Positions 36,859-46,275 of a DNA stretch of 64,000 nucleotides are shown piece by piece. The notes below the pieces were generated by a model. The model saw nothing but the letters and a program-made list of their open reading frames with translations. It had not been told where the DNA came from and made no database searches. How positions within the stretch are numbered: the stretch's first letter is position 1; the number at the start of each line of letters is the position of its first letter. A program made the position numbers and the translations under genes. Source of the stretch: Mesorhizobium huakuii (GTDB taxonomy: Bacteria; Pseudomonadota; Alphaproteobacteria; Rhizobiales; Rhizobiaceae); assembly GCF_014189455.1 (NCBI RefSeq), contig NZ_CP050296.1:6878001-6942000 (forward strand), given 5' to 3'.

Positions 36859-37737
36859 TCAGCCGCCAAATCGCGGCTCCGGAACGCCGGTCACGCCGAG
36901 GCCTGATATGGCGAACAGGCTGCCGCGCAGGACGCCGTCGCCGGGAAAGCGCGGCAGCGGTGGTTTGGCCATCGAGGTGACATAGAGCGTGTCGAGCTTC
37001 GGCCCGCCGAACATCACGCTGGTGATCTTCTTCACCGGCATGTCGATGATGCGATCGACGGTACCATCCGGCGCATAGCGCACCAGACGGCCGTCATAGA
37101 CCAGCGCATTCCACAGATAGCCCTCTGCATCGACAGTCGAGCCGTCGGCCGCGCCGCCCTTGCTTGTGTCGACGCGCACGAAGGTGCGGCGGTTGGTGGC
37201 GGCACCCGTGGCGATGTCGTAATCATAGGCCCAGATCTCGCCGGTCCAGGTGTCGGCGAAATAGAAGATGCGGTCGTCGGGGCTCCAGCATGGACCGTTG
37301 GAGCAGATGATGCCGGAATCGATCCTGGTGACGGATAAATCCGGATCGAGCCGGTAGAGCCCGCCGGAAGGCCCCTCCTCCATCGTATCCATCGAGCCGG
37401 CGAAGAAGCGGCCGCGCCGGTCGACCTTGCCGTCGTTCAGCCGGTTCATCGGCCTGTCGGGCTCCGGATCATGGATCAGCGTCACCTCGCCAGAGGCGAA
37501 ATCGAGCAGGTGGAAGCCGCGCTGCAGTGACACCACGGCGCCGCTGCCATCCTTGCGCAGCGCCATCGAGCCGATCTTCATCGGCACGTCCCAGGAGCGG
37601 ATCTCGCGCCCGTCAGCGGTGGCGCGGAAGACGCGCCCGTCGAAACTGTCGATCCAGTAAAGGCGCTCCTGTTCGACGTCCCACAGCGGGCCCTCGCCCA
37701 GTGTCGTCTTCACGTCCACCACGACTTCGATCTTCAT
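36859..37737 (-). CDS. SMP-30/gluconolactonase family lactonase
   Basis: The 292-residue beta-propeller protein begins KIEVVVDVKTTLGEGPLWDV, where the Glu is a metal ligand. NRLNDGKVDRRGRFFAGSMD supplies the Asn and CWSPDDRIFYFADTW is the DSP-like segment. Such enzymes open sugar lactones to aldonates with a divalent metal. It is the last gene of the minus-strand ABC operon, 49 bp after the BKACE gene. A lactonase fits an SDR that oxidises a cyclic sugar at C1. Confidence 0.9.
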   Translation of the reverse strand: MKIEVVVDVKTTLGEGPLWDVEQERLYWIDSFDGRVFRATADGREIRSWDVPMKIGSMALRKDGSGAVVSLQRGFHLLDFASGEVTLIHDPEPDRPMNRLNDGKVDRRGRFFAGSMDTMEEGPSGGLYRLDPDLSVTRIDSGIICSNGPCWSPDDRIFYFADTWTGEIWAYDYDIATGAATNRRTFVRVDTSKGGAADGSTVDAEGYLWNALVYDGRLVRYAPDGTVDRIIDMPVKKITSVMFGGPKLDTLYVTSMAKPPLPRFPGDGVLRGSLFAISGLGVTGVPEPRFGG

Positions 37738-37786
37738 GCCATCCTCCTGTGTATTGGCGTGCGCGCAGCGATTGGTTAGGCCCGCG

Positions 37787-38749
37787 TCAGAAGGCGACCT
37801 TGTCGCCGCCTTTCAGCGACAGGATCTCGCGCGCCTCGTCCGGCGTCGCCACCTCCATACCAAGCCCCTCGATGATCTTGCGTGCCAGGAGGACCTGCTC
37901 GGCGTTCGACTTGGCGAGCTTGCCCTTGCCGGCCCACAGGCTGTCCTCCAGCCCGACGCGGATGTTGCCGCCAAGCGCTGCCGATTGCGCGGCGATGCGC
38001 AACTGGCTGGCGCCGGCGCCGAGCACCGACCAGCGGAACTGGTCGCCGAACAGCCGGTCGGCGGTGCGCTTCATATGGGCGACGTCTTCCGGATGGGTGC
38101 CGATGCCGCCGAGCAGGCCGAACACCGACTGCACGAAGACAGGCGGCTTCACCAGCCCGCGATCGGCGAAATGGGCGAGATTGTAGAGATGGGCGATGTC
38201 GTAGCACTCGAACTCGAAGCGCGTGCCATTGTCATAGCAAGTCGCAAGGATGTACTCGATGTCCTTGAACGAATTGCGGAAAACCAGGTCGCGCGTCGCC
38301 TCCAGATGCGGCTTTTCCCAGTCGAACTTGAAGGTCTCGTATTTGTCGGCGAGGTGATAGAGCCCGAAATTGATCGAACCCATATTGAGCGAGGCCACTT
38401 CCGGCTTGAACTGGGCGGCCGGGCGCACGCGCTCCTCGACCTTCATGTAGGGGCTGCCGCCTGTGGTGATGTTGATGGCGGCATTGGTGCCTTGCTTGAC
38501 GCGCGGCAGGAAGCGGGCGAAGGCCTCCGGCGTCTGGTCGGGCTTGCCGGTTTCGGGGTCTCGCGCATGCAGGTGCAGGATCGCGGCGCCGGCCTCCGCC
38601 GCCGCGATCGCCTCCGAGGCGATCTGATCCGGCGTGATCGGCAGATAGGGCGACATGGTCGGCGTGTGGATCGCGCCGGTTACCGCGCAGGTGATGATGA
38701 CCTTGCCCTTGGCCGCCGTTGCGCCTGATTTGCGGCTGGTTTCTTTCAT
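37787..38749 (-). CDS. Beta-keto acid cleavage enzyme (BKACE, DUF849)
   Basis: BKACE enzymes condense a beta-keto acid with acetyl-CoA to give acetoacetate and a shorter acyl-CoA; the prototype is Kce of lysine fermentation. The 320-residue product shows the zinc His pair in ILHLHARDPETGKP (His59, His61), an INITTGGSPYM loop and the C-terminal IRVGLEDSLW with the third ligand Glu. Its start overlaps the stop of the dehydrogenase gene (ATGA), so the two are coupled. The dehydrogenase could supply the beta-keto acid. The natural substrate is unknown. Confidence 0.92.
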   Translation of the reverse strand: MKETSRKSGATAAKGKVIITCAVTGAIHTPTMSPYLPITPDQIASEAIAAAEAGAAILHLHARDPETGKPDQTPEAFARFLPRVKQGTNAAINITTGGSPYMKVEERVRPAAQFKPEVASLNMGSINFGLYHLADKYETFKFDWEKPHLEATRDLVFRNSFKDIEYILATCYDNGTRFEFECYDIAHLYNLAHFADRGLVKPPVFVQSVFGLLGGIGTHPEDVAHMKRTADRLFGDQFRWSVLGAGASQLRIAAQSAALGGNIRVGLEDSLWAGKGKLAKSNAEQVLLARKIIEGLGMEVATPDEAREILSLKGGDKVAF

Positions 38750-39692
38750 TGTCCGAACTCCTGATCCGATTTCTTCTTGTGCGCCGCCAGCGCCATCAGC
38801 CGGCGATCCCGCCAGACCTGCCGCTCACCCAGGCTTTCCCTGGGCAAGCGCTTGCTGCGTTCGGCCTCGACGGTTGCCATGACCTCGCCCGCCCAGTCGA
38901 CCCGGCGCAGCATCTGCGGAAAAATGTTGGAATAGATGCCCTGGTAGCGATCGACATAATCGCGCACGCCGCCGGGCGCGTTGAGGTCGATGGTCTCGAA
39001 CGGTCCCATGAACGACCAGCGCAGCGCCAAGCCGTCGCGGATGCCGATATCGACATCCTCGACACTGGCGTAGCCGTCCGCGACAAGCCGGAAAGCTTCC
39101 TCCAGCAAGGCGCCTTGCAGGCGGTTCATGATGAATCCGTCAAGCTCGCGCTTCATCACCAACGGCGCATGGCCGGCATCGATGAGGAAGGCGCGAGTCC
39201 TTTCCAGCGTCTCGGCGGACGTCCACGGCGCCGGCACAACCTCGGCAGCCGGAATGAGATAGGGTGGGTTGATCGGATGCACGACAAGGCAGCGGTGCCG
39301 CCCTTGCAGATGGTCGGTGAATTTCGACGGCAACAGCGCCGATGTGGAACTGGCGATGACCGTTTGCGGCCCGGCAAGCCTGTCGATCAGCGAGAACACC
39401 TCCCGCTTCACATCGAGGTTTTCAGGTGTGTTCTCCTGGACATGCGCTGCATCGGCCAGCGCTTCCGCCAGCTCGGCAACGATGGTGATACGGCCAAGCA
39501 CGGTGTCGACCGACTGCCCGCGCAGCAGGTCGTTCGCGGCAAGGTCGCCGAGCACACCTTCTATGTAGTCGCGCGCGCCCCCGTCGCAGCAGGCGACTGG
39601 TCCCACATGCGCACAGCATGGCCGGCGCGGGCGAAGCTGATCGCCCAGGCCCGACCGATGAACCCGCTTCCGACAATCGCGACATTGGCCAT
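38746..39692 (-). CDS. 3-hydroxyacyl-CoA-dehydrogenase-like enzyme (lambda-crystallin/gulonate 3-DH group), frameshifted
   Basis: ATG 39692 starts MANVAIVGSGFIGRAWAISF with a Rossmann GSGFIG at residues 8-13. The frame breaks at a C5 run (39578-39582, G5 in the gene). With one more G it joins GGARDYIEGVL and continues to IASSTSALLPSKF, VHPINPPYLIP (catalytic His) and FIMNRLQGALLEEAFRL. Relatives oxidise the 3-hydroxyl of L-gulonate, carnitine or 3-hydroxy acids using NAD. Its place directly before BKACE suggests it makes that enzyme's beta-keto substrate. Restored length is about 315 residues. Confidence 0.85.
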
Positions 39693-39702
39693 GGATTGGT
39701 CC

Positions 39703-40510
39703 TCACAGTGTTTCGACGTTGCCGTCGACGCCGAGCGACTGGCCCGAAATGTTGATGCCCGCGTCGGACAGCAGGAACGCGACCATCGAGGCGACATCAT
39801 AAGGACTGGTCATGCGGCGCAGCGAGATGTTCTGCAGGTAGCGCCCGGTCATCTCCTCGTGGCTGATGCCGACCTGCTTGGCGCGAGCCGCGATGACGCC
39901 CTCGATGCGCGGTCCCTCGATGATGCCGGGCAGGATGGCGTTGACCCTGATGCCGTGCGGCCCAAGTTCCTTGGCGAGGCTCTGGGTGAAACCGATGACG
40001 CCGAACTTGGCCGCCGAATAGGGCGTGCGGAACGCGTAGCCATGGCGGCCGGCGGCCGACGACATCGATACGATCGAGCCCCCCACCCGCCGCCTTGATC
40101 AGCGGCACGGCGCGGCGCGCGCACAGGAACTGGCCGGTCAGACAGATGTCGATGCAGCGGCGCCAGTCGTCCGGCTCGATCTCGTCGACACCGCCGGTCG
40201 GCCCGGCAATGCCGGCATTGTTGATCAGCGCGTCCAGCCCGCCGAGTTTTTCCTTGACCGTCTCGAACAGCCGATCGACGTCCTCATCGCGCGAGACGTC
40301 CGCCTTGACCGCCGCGACCAGGTCGATCTTGCCCGGAGCCGCGGCCAGCGCCTCGTCGGAGATGTCGCAGACGACGATGCGCGCGCCGAGTCGCGACAGC
40401 GTATCGGCAACGGCGAAACCGATACCGCCGGCGCCTGCCGTCACCAGCACGCGCTGTCCCTTCAGCCCGGCCAGAAATTCGTCCGCCGATGCGGGTGCCT
40501 TGGTGCTCAT
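39703..40510 (-). CDS. Short-chain dehydrogenase/reductase, frameshifted
   Basis: ATG 40510. The first frame has the NAD-binding motif VTAGAGGIG (residues 23-31), CDISDEAL and NNAG. It breaks at a C6 run (40079-40084). With one base fewer, KAAGGG joins SIVSMSSAAGRHGYAF and the catalytic YSAAK, then LGPHGIRVNAILPGIIEGPR and the usual C-terminus GINISGQSLGVDGN. The classical SDR length of about 268 residues is restored. It lies between the permease (13 bp) and the 3-hydroxyacid dehydrogenase (10 bp). A sugar 1-dehydrogenase role, forming the lactone for SMP-30, is inferred from context. Confidence 0.85.
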
Positions 40511-40523
40511 CGTCCTGTCCTTT

Positions 40524-42605
40524 TCATTGCAGCCGCCGTTCGCGCAGCGCCATGACGGCGCCGAGAACGACCAGCCCGTAAAGAATTGCCCTGGTGGCGT
40601 AGGGCAGCGTGGTGCCGGCCAGCAGCATCTGCAGCGCCGTCAAGAGCAGCACGCCGCCGAGCATGCCGAGATAATGGCCGCGCCCACCGGTGATCAGCGC
40701 GCCGCCGACCACCACGACCGCAATCGACGGCAAGAGATAATCGTCGCCCATGCCAAGACTGGCCTGGCCGGAGAAGCCAGTCAGCATGATGCCGACAACG
40801 GCGGCACAGACGGCTGATAGCATGTAGACCAGGATCAGCGTGCGCTCGACGCCGACGCCCGACAGCCGCGCCACGCGCAGCCCGTTGCCGATACCGTAGA
40901 CCCGGCGCCCGAACGGCGTGCGTCCAAGCAGCAGCACCGCGCCGACGACAAAGATGATCATCAACAGGACGATCGGCGTCGCGAAACCGAGCTTGGCCGT
41001 CATGAACCAGCGCAGCATCGGCGAGGAAAACCCGGCCGGCGTTCCCTGCGAATAGATCAGCGCGAAACCCTGCAGGATACCGTTGGTGGCGAGCGTCATG
41101 ACGATCGGCGAGATGCCGAGATAAGCGATGCCGAAGCCATTGGCGAAGCCGATGGCGCAGGCCATCATCAGCACGACCGGCAAGGCGTAGAGCAGCGCAG
41201 CATCGGAGCCATTGACCATGCCGGCCAGGATGATGCCGGAAATACCGATCGTCCACGGCACGGAAAGATCGAGGCCGCCGGTCAGGATGACCGTCCCCTG
41301 CCCCAGCGCCAGCACGGCGAGGAAGGACGACAGCACGAGCAATGAATTCCAGTACCCCGGATTGAGGATGGCGCGGCCGAGCCAGACCTGGGTTACGATG
41401 ACGATGACGAGCAGGCAGACATAGGCGGGCAGCGCATAGCGCAGCGTCTCGGCATTGCGCAGGCGGAAAGCCGGGCGCGGCGATGCCGGACCGCGTGGGC
41501 CATTCGACGGTCCGGCGATCTTCAGCCGCCGGTCGATCGGCTCGAGCTGCGAGGGCAAGATTCCGGCGCGCCGGGCGGCGATCCGGGCGCGGGCCGCACG
41601 CAACTGCACGGCAAGCACCGATGCATGAGACAAGGATCCGGCAAGGGCCGCCAGCACCAGAATGGTGCCTTCCGCGATGGTCGAATAGTAGGCCGACACA
41701 TTGAGCACCAGCAGGATGTTCACCACCATCATCAGGATATAGGCGCCGAAGACGGTGCCCACCGGACCGCCCTGCCCGCCGCCAAGCCGCGTGCCGCCGA
41801 CCACGACCGCCGCGAACATCGACAGAAGCAGCGGATTGCCGACCAGCGGGTCGCCGCTGCCGGTCTGTGCGCTGATGAACACGCCGGCAAGGCCGTAGCA
41901 GCCGCCGGCGATGACATAGACGGCAAAGCGCACCAGAACGACATTGATGCCGACGGCAGCAGCCGAATCCGGGTCGCTGCCGACAGCATAGAGCGCTGTG
42001 CCGAAGCGGGTTCCCTTCAGCCAGAACCAGGCGAGCAAGACGACGCCGATCACCACCAGCGGCATTGGCAGCCAGCCGGTGATTGCGTCGCCCAAATAGA
42101 AGGTGCCGAGATCGGGCGATACGAAGCCGCCGGGCTTGTCCATCACCAGCAGCGTCACGCCTTGCAGGATGAACATGGTGGACAGCGTCACCACGATCGG
42201 CTGCATGCGCAGCACCGCGATGAAGAAGCCGTTGAAGGCGCCCACCGCCATGCCGACGCCGATGCCGACGGCCGTCCACAAAAGGATGCTGGCGCCTGGC
42301 GCCATCGGGTCCACGCTCGATGCCAGCACGACATTGACCAGCGAGATCACCGCGCCGGCGGACAGGTCGAAGCCGCCCGACAGGATGACGATCGTCTGGC
42401 CGATCGCCGCCAGCGCCGAGGTCGCGCCGCCGCTCGACAGGAACGACACATCGAAATAGGTCAGCGGCCCGGCACTGATCCAGTCGACGATGGAAAGTAG
42501 GATGGCGAGCACGGCCGCGGCGATCAGCGCGCCGCGATGGCGTGTCAGCGCGCGGCGCAGCCCGAAGCCAGTGGAAACAGGAGAGGAAATTGCTGCGCTG
42601 CTCAT
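40524..42605 (-). CDS. Fused double permease of a sugar ABC transporter
   Basis: The 693-residue protein holds two complete RbsC-type permeases in tandem. The first (about residues 20-320) has GQTIVILSGGFDLSAGAVIS and ends near FAAVVVGGTRLGGGQGGPVG. A cytoplasmic linker of some 60-70 basic residues follows. The second (about 390-690) has LGQGTVILTGGLDLSVPWTI and VVVVGGALITGGRG. The frame is clean and the linker is long, so this is a real fusion rather than a read-through error. It gives a fixed 1:1 heteromeric channel. It overlaps the upstream ATPase gene by 4 bp. Confidence 0.9.
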   Translation of the reverse strand: MSSAAISSPVSTGFGLRRALTRHRGALIAAAVLAILLSIVDWISAGPLTYFDVSFLSSGGATSALAAIGQTIVILSGGFDLSAGAVISLVNVVLASSVDPMAPGASILLWTAVGIGVGMAVGAFNGFFIAVLRMQPIVVTLSTMFILQGVTLLVMDKPGGFVSPDLGTFYLGDAITGWLPMPLVVIGVVLLAWFWLKGTRFGTALYAVGSDPDSAAAVGINVVLVRFAVYVIAGGCYGLAGVFISAQTGSGDPLVGNPLLLSMFAAVVVGGTRLGGGQGGPVGTVFGAYILMMVVNILLVLNVSAYYSTIAEGTILVLAALAGSLSHASVLAVQLRAARARIAARRAGILPSQLEPIDRRLKIAGPSNGPRGPASPRPAFRLRNAETLRYALPAYVCLLVIVIVTQVWLGRAILNPGYWNSLLVLSSFLAVLALGQGTVILTGGLDLSVPWTIGISGIILAGMVNGSDAALLYALPVVLMMACAIGFANGFGIAYLGISPIVMTLATNGILQGFALIYSQGTPAGFSSPMLRWFMTAKLGFATPIVLLMIIFVVGAVLLLGRTPFGRRVYGIGNGLRVARLSGVGVERTLILVYMLSAVCAAVVGIMLTGFSGQASLGMGDDYLLPSIAVVVVGGALITGGRGHYLGMLGGVLLLTALQMLLAGTTLPYATRAILYGLVVLGAVMALRERRLQ

Positions 42606-44135
42606 GCGGCTTCGTCCCCGGCATGGCCAAGCGCCGGCCGCATGATGGCGGGTTCGGTGATGGCGTCACCTTCGAGCTCGGCCGCGATGCGCCCGTCATA
42701 GAGCACCAGGACCCGGTCGCATTGGTGGACCAGTTCGGGAATCTCGGTCGAGTGCAGCAGGATCGAGCCGCCGGCGGCGACGTAGTTTCGCATCATCACA
42801 TAGAGCTCATGCTTGGTGCCGACATCGATGCCGCGCGTGGGATCGAACAGAAGCAGGATGCGGCTCTGCGCCACCAGCCATTTGGCGATGGCGATCTTCT
42901 GCTGATTGCCGCCGGAAAACGCCCCGGCCCGCGTCCACAGCGCGCGGCGGTCGACCTCTACAGTGGCAAACGCCTCCTCGACGGAGCGGATCTCGGCCGC
43001 GGCATCGACAAGGCCGAAGCGTGTGAAGCGCGACACCACGGGCAAAGTGGCGTTCTGGCTGCCCGACAGTTTCAGGAACAGGCCTTCGGATTTGCGGTCT
43101 TCCGGCACGAGGCCGATGGCCATATTCGGCCGCAACGCATCCGCAGGCGAGCCAAGCCAGACCTTGCGGCCGTCGACAAGCACGTCGCCACGGGTGATTT
43201 CAGCCATGCCGAAGCAGGCCAGGAACAGGTCCTGCTGGCCCATGCCTTGCAGTCCGGCAATGCCGAGTATCTCGCCCTGGCGCAGGTCGAAGCGCGCGCC
43301 GTCAAGCTTGCGCCCGACCTTGAGATCGCGCACGCCAAGAACCGGCGGGCCGAAAGCCTGGGCGCCGTCGGGCTTGGGCGGGAAGGTCTGTTCGATGCTG
43401 CGGCCGATGATCTTTTCGATGACGTCGGCATCCGAAACATCGGCGACCGGCGCGGTGACGATGTGGCGGCCGTTCCTCAGGATCGTCAGCGTGTCGCAAA
43501 AAGGCGCGCACCTCGCGCATGCGATGAGTGATGAAGACGATAGTGGTGCCCGCCGCCTTCAGCCTGGCGATGATGTCGCCCAGCCAGTCGACATCGCGAC
43601 CGGCGAGCGTCGAGGTCGGCTCGTCGAGCAGCAGGATGCGCGGCTTGCGGTAGACGGCGCGCGCGATCTCGATCTTCTGCCGCACGGAAAGCTCGAGTTC
43701 GCTGACCTCCGCGTCGAGATCGACGGAAAAACCGAGCTCGTCGATGTGGCGGCGGACAGCTTTGCGCGCGGCATTGCGCCTGATCAGGCCGGAGACGCCG
43801 ACCGGGGCGTAGGGTAGCAGCATATTGTCGAGGACGGAGAGATCGCGCACCAGGGTCATCTCCTGGAACGCCGTTTGCACGCCCAGCGCATGTGCCGCGC
43901 GCGGCGCGCCGTAGCCGATCTCCTTGCCGAAGACCCTGATATGGCCGGCACTTGGCCGCACCAGCCCCGATAGCAGTTTCACCAGCGTCGACTTGCCGGC
44001 GCCATTCTCACCCAGCAGCGCGTGGACGCTGCCGGGCGCGATGCGGAACGACACGCCGTCCAGCGCGACAGTCGCGCCGAACGCCTTGCCGATGCCGTCG
44101 ATCTCGATGGCGGGGAGCGCGGAATGTTCTGTCAT
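42602..44135 (-). CDS. Sugar ABC transporter ATP-binding protein (RbsA type, two domains), frameshifted
   Basis: ATG 44135. Domain 1 has Walker A GENGAGKST, ELSVRQKIEIARA as signature, and LLLDEPTSTL with the H-loop FITHRMREV. Right after it an A5 run (43498-43502) breaks the frame; with one base fewer RAFCDTLTILRNGRH follows. The second frame carries domain 2: degenerate Walker A (GLQGMGQQDLF), FSGGNQQKIAIAKWL and LLFDPTRGIDVGTK. Total is about 510 residues, normal for RbsA/MglA. It energises the fused permease, with which it overlaps by 4 bp. Confidence 0.88.
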
Positions 44136-44186
44136 ATCCTCGATCGCAGGCTTAGCACTTTCGGGACGCCACGCATTGGCGCGGGT

Positions 44187-44219
44187 CGACGATGCGCGGA
44201 CAAGGTCCGCACATCGTCG
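44187..44219 (-). repeat. Intercistronic stem-loop after the binding-protein gene
   Basis: CGACGATGCGCGGAC (44187-44201) and GTCCGCACATCGTCG (44205-44219) form a 15-bp stem with one mismatch and a 3-nt loop. It lies in the 101-bp gap between the substrate-binding gene and the ATPase gene. In the malE-malF operon a similarly placed hairpin protects the abundant binding-protein mRNA; the same role is inferred here. Confidence 0.65.
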
Positions 44220-44236
44220 CGACTTGCCGGGGAGGC

Positions 44237-45364
44237 TCAGTTCTCCGGTTGCCCGACGAGGGCGGCGTTGAGGCCGATCTCCGGCGTCTGGTCCGAAAAG
44301 ATCGAAGCGAACCAGCCGGGGTTGGAGACCAGCGACGGCTTGAAGACATTGCAGCCGGCCTTCATCTCCGCCCAGGTGCCTTCATCGCACAGCTTGATCG
44401 TCTCATTGGTGACGACAGGCAGTGGCAGGATCGTGGTCTTCGGCACGTCCTTGCCTTCGATCGCCTCGACGGCAAGTTTTAGCGCCAGCGCCCCGGAATA
44501 AGGTGGCGAGGCATAGGAAATACGTTGCGCGCCCGCCGGTGCATAGGGCGGAGCCGAACCTTCGACGTCGGTGCCCTCCGGCAGCATCTGGATGCGGCCG
44601 CCATTGGAGCCCTCCCCGGCACAAGGCAGGAGTTCGCCCGCCTTCTTGCCGGCTTCGAGTTGCATCGAGTTTGCGGTGAAGCAGCCGACCTGCATCCACA
44701 GCCCGTTGATGTCGTTCCAGCTGCGCGTTGCGAGGATCTTGGAAAGCTCGGTGCGGGCGACCGCCTGGCTCCACATGCCGACGGCCTCGCCGACGATCTT
44801 GATGTCGGGATATTTGGCGAAAACTTCCTTGGCGGCCTTGGTGCGCTGATCGTCGACCGATGTTCCGGGAACGCCCGTAATGGCGATGATGTTGCCCTTG
44901 CCATTGAGCTTTTTCACCAGCCATTCGGCGGTCACCCTGCCCGCTTCCAGCTGGTCAATGTGGACGTTGTACGCACAAGGCTCGGTGATCTCTGCGTCAT
45001 AGGCAAAGACCTTCACGCCCTTGTCGCAGGCGTTCTTGACGACCTGATTGAGCGCGGTCGGCGAGATCGGATAGACGACGATCGCCTCGGCGCCGCTCTG
45101 CACCATGGCGTTGATCTGCTGGATCTGGCGTTGTGCGTTGGGTCCGGCGACCTGGACCTGCAGGTCGACCTTGTCGGCAAGGCTCTTGTGAGCGGCCATG
45201 GCCTTGACCATGTTTGCCGCCTCAGCCTGCCAGTCATTGCCGATGTAGCTCATGCTGAGAAAGATCTTGTGCTTTTCGGCTGCCTCGGCGGCCGACATGC
45301 CAAAGGCGCATACGGCCATGCCGGCCAGCAGCGCGAGCCGCCGGACTTTCAATCCGATACCCAT
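44237..45364 (-). CDS. Sugar ABC transporter substrate-binding protein
   Basis: ATG 45364 follows GGGAGGAATTCAC. A signal peptide (ALLAGMAVCAFGMSAAEA) precedes a type 1 periplasmic-binding protein of 375 residues total (KIFLSMSYIGNDWQAEAANM, then QSGAEAIVVYPISPTALNQV, then IIAITGVPGTSVDDQRTKAA). It is first in the minus-strand operon of binding protein, ATPase, fused permease, SDR, dehydrogenase, BKACE and lactonase, and is divergent from a GntR regulator. The ligand is unknown; family and operon suggest a monosaccharide or related polyol or acid. Confidence 0.9.
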   Translation of the reverse strand: MGIGLKVRRLALLAGMAVCAFGMSAAEAAEKHKIFLSMSYIGNDWQAEAANMVKAMAAHKSLADKVDLQVQVAGPNAQRQIQQINAMVQSGAEAIVVYPISPTALNQVVKNACDKGVKVFAYDAEITEPCAYNVHIDQLEAGRVTAEWLVKKLNGKGNIIAITGVPGTSVDDQRTKAAKEVFAKYPDIKIVGEAVGMWSQAVARTELSKILATRSWNDINGLWMQVGCFTANSMQLEAGKKAGELLPCAGEGSNGGRIQMLPEGTDVEGSAPPYAPAGAQRISYASPPYSGALALKLAVEAIEGKDVPKTTILPLPVVTNETIKLCDEGTWAEMKAGCNVFKPSLVSNPGWFASIFSDQTPEIGLNAALVGQPEN

Positions 45365-45453
45365 GTGAATTCCTCCCGAAACGAACGACCGAATGCCTCC
45401 CAAGGGCACGAGACGTGGCCCTTGTCATTCGATGTCGGCGACCGTATCAGCAT

Positions 45454-45468
45454 TTGATCAAAGATCAA
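45454..45468. promoter_or_regulatory. Candidate operator, perfect palindrome
   Basis: TTGATCAAAGATCAA (6-bp arms, 3-bp centre) lies in the AT-rich part of the spacer between the divergent sugar-operon and GntR genes. It is a natural candidate site for the GntR protein. It resembles a FixK/FNR box but has five instead of four central bases between TTGAT and ATCAA, so the GntR reading is preferred. Confidence 0.5.
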
Positions 45469-45580
45469 TGATAAAATAACTTGACGGCAAAGCGACAGGC
45501 GCGGACGCTTGACGCGACAGCCGGAACCCTGCATTCCGGGAACGGGTCGTGGCGCGGCCTTTGCGCGGAAAGATTGGGAA

Positions 45581-46261
45581 ATGGCCGGAGCGGCGTTCAG
45601 GAAGCCTGGTGTCGAGATCGTGCCCCTGTCCAGGGAGACCCTGCAGGACAGGGTCTATCGCCATGTCACCGAATTGATCCTCGACGGCAGCATCGTGCCT
45701 GGCGAGATGGTGACGGTGCAAAGTCTCGCCGACGCCTTCGGAGTCAGCCCGATGCCGGTCCGGGAGGCGTTGCGGCGGCTGACGGCGGCCAACGCCTTGA
45801 TGGTTGTTTCAGGCCGCTCGATCGGCATCCCGGCACTCAGCCGCGCGCGCCTGGTCGATCTCCGGAATGTCCGCTTCGAAATCGAGGCGATCGCTGCCGC
45901 CTGGGCGGCCGAACGCATCGACGACCAAGGCATCGCGCAGCTTGGCCAGCACCTGGCTGCCCTAGAACAGGCCAATGCGGCGGGAGACGTCAAATCCTAT
46001 CTCAGAGCCAACTACGCCTTTCACTTCTCCATCTACCGGGCGGCAGGCTCGGAAAACATCCTCAACATCATCGAGAATTTGTGGCTGCAGATCAGCCCCT
46101 ATTTCAACATGCTGCACGACTCCGGAAACTATTCGACCGCCAACGAGCACCATCAGGCGATGTATGCGGCGCTACGCAACCGCGACGCCGAAGCCGTCCG
46201 CCAGGCGATTCGTGCCGATATCGACGCTGCCTTCGACGTCCTGGTCGACCTGCTGAAATAG
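45581..46261 (+). CDS. GntR-family regulator, FCD (FadR-like) subgroup
   Basis: I chose ATG 45581 (226 residues); a TTG at 45509 would add 24 doubtful residues. The winged helix (LQDRVYRHVTELILDGSIVP, then QSLADAFGVSPMPVREALRR) is followed by an all-helical FCD domain with its metal-binding pattern (DLRNVRFEIEAIAAAWAAE, then FHFSIYRAAGS and ANEHHQAMYAALRNRD). Such proteins usually repress sugar-acid operons until a carboxylate ligand binds. It is divergent from the adjacent ABC/BKACE operon, its probable target. Confidence 0.9.
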   Translation: MAGAAFRKPGVEIVPLSRETLQDRVYRHVTELILDGSIVPGEMVTVQSLADAFGVSPMPVREALRRLTAANALMVVSGRSIGIPALSRARLVDLRNVRFEIEAIAAAWAAERIDDQGIAQLGQHLAALEQANAAGDVKSYLRANYAFHFSIYRAAGSENILNIIENLWLQISPYFNMLHDSGNYSTANEHHQAMYAALRNRDAEAVRQAIRADIDAAFDVLVDLLK

Positions 46262-46275
46262 GATTTGGAAGCCGG

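Noticed and set aside
40507..42699. 730-residue minus-strand frame parallel to the fused permease
   Set aside because: Arg-rich shadow in the neighbouring frame of the real permease.
45454..45468. FixK/FNR box reading of TTGATCAAAGATCAA
   Set aside because: The canonical spacing between TTGAT and ATCAA is four bases; here it is five. A GntR operator is the better explanation.
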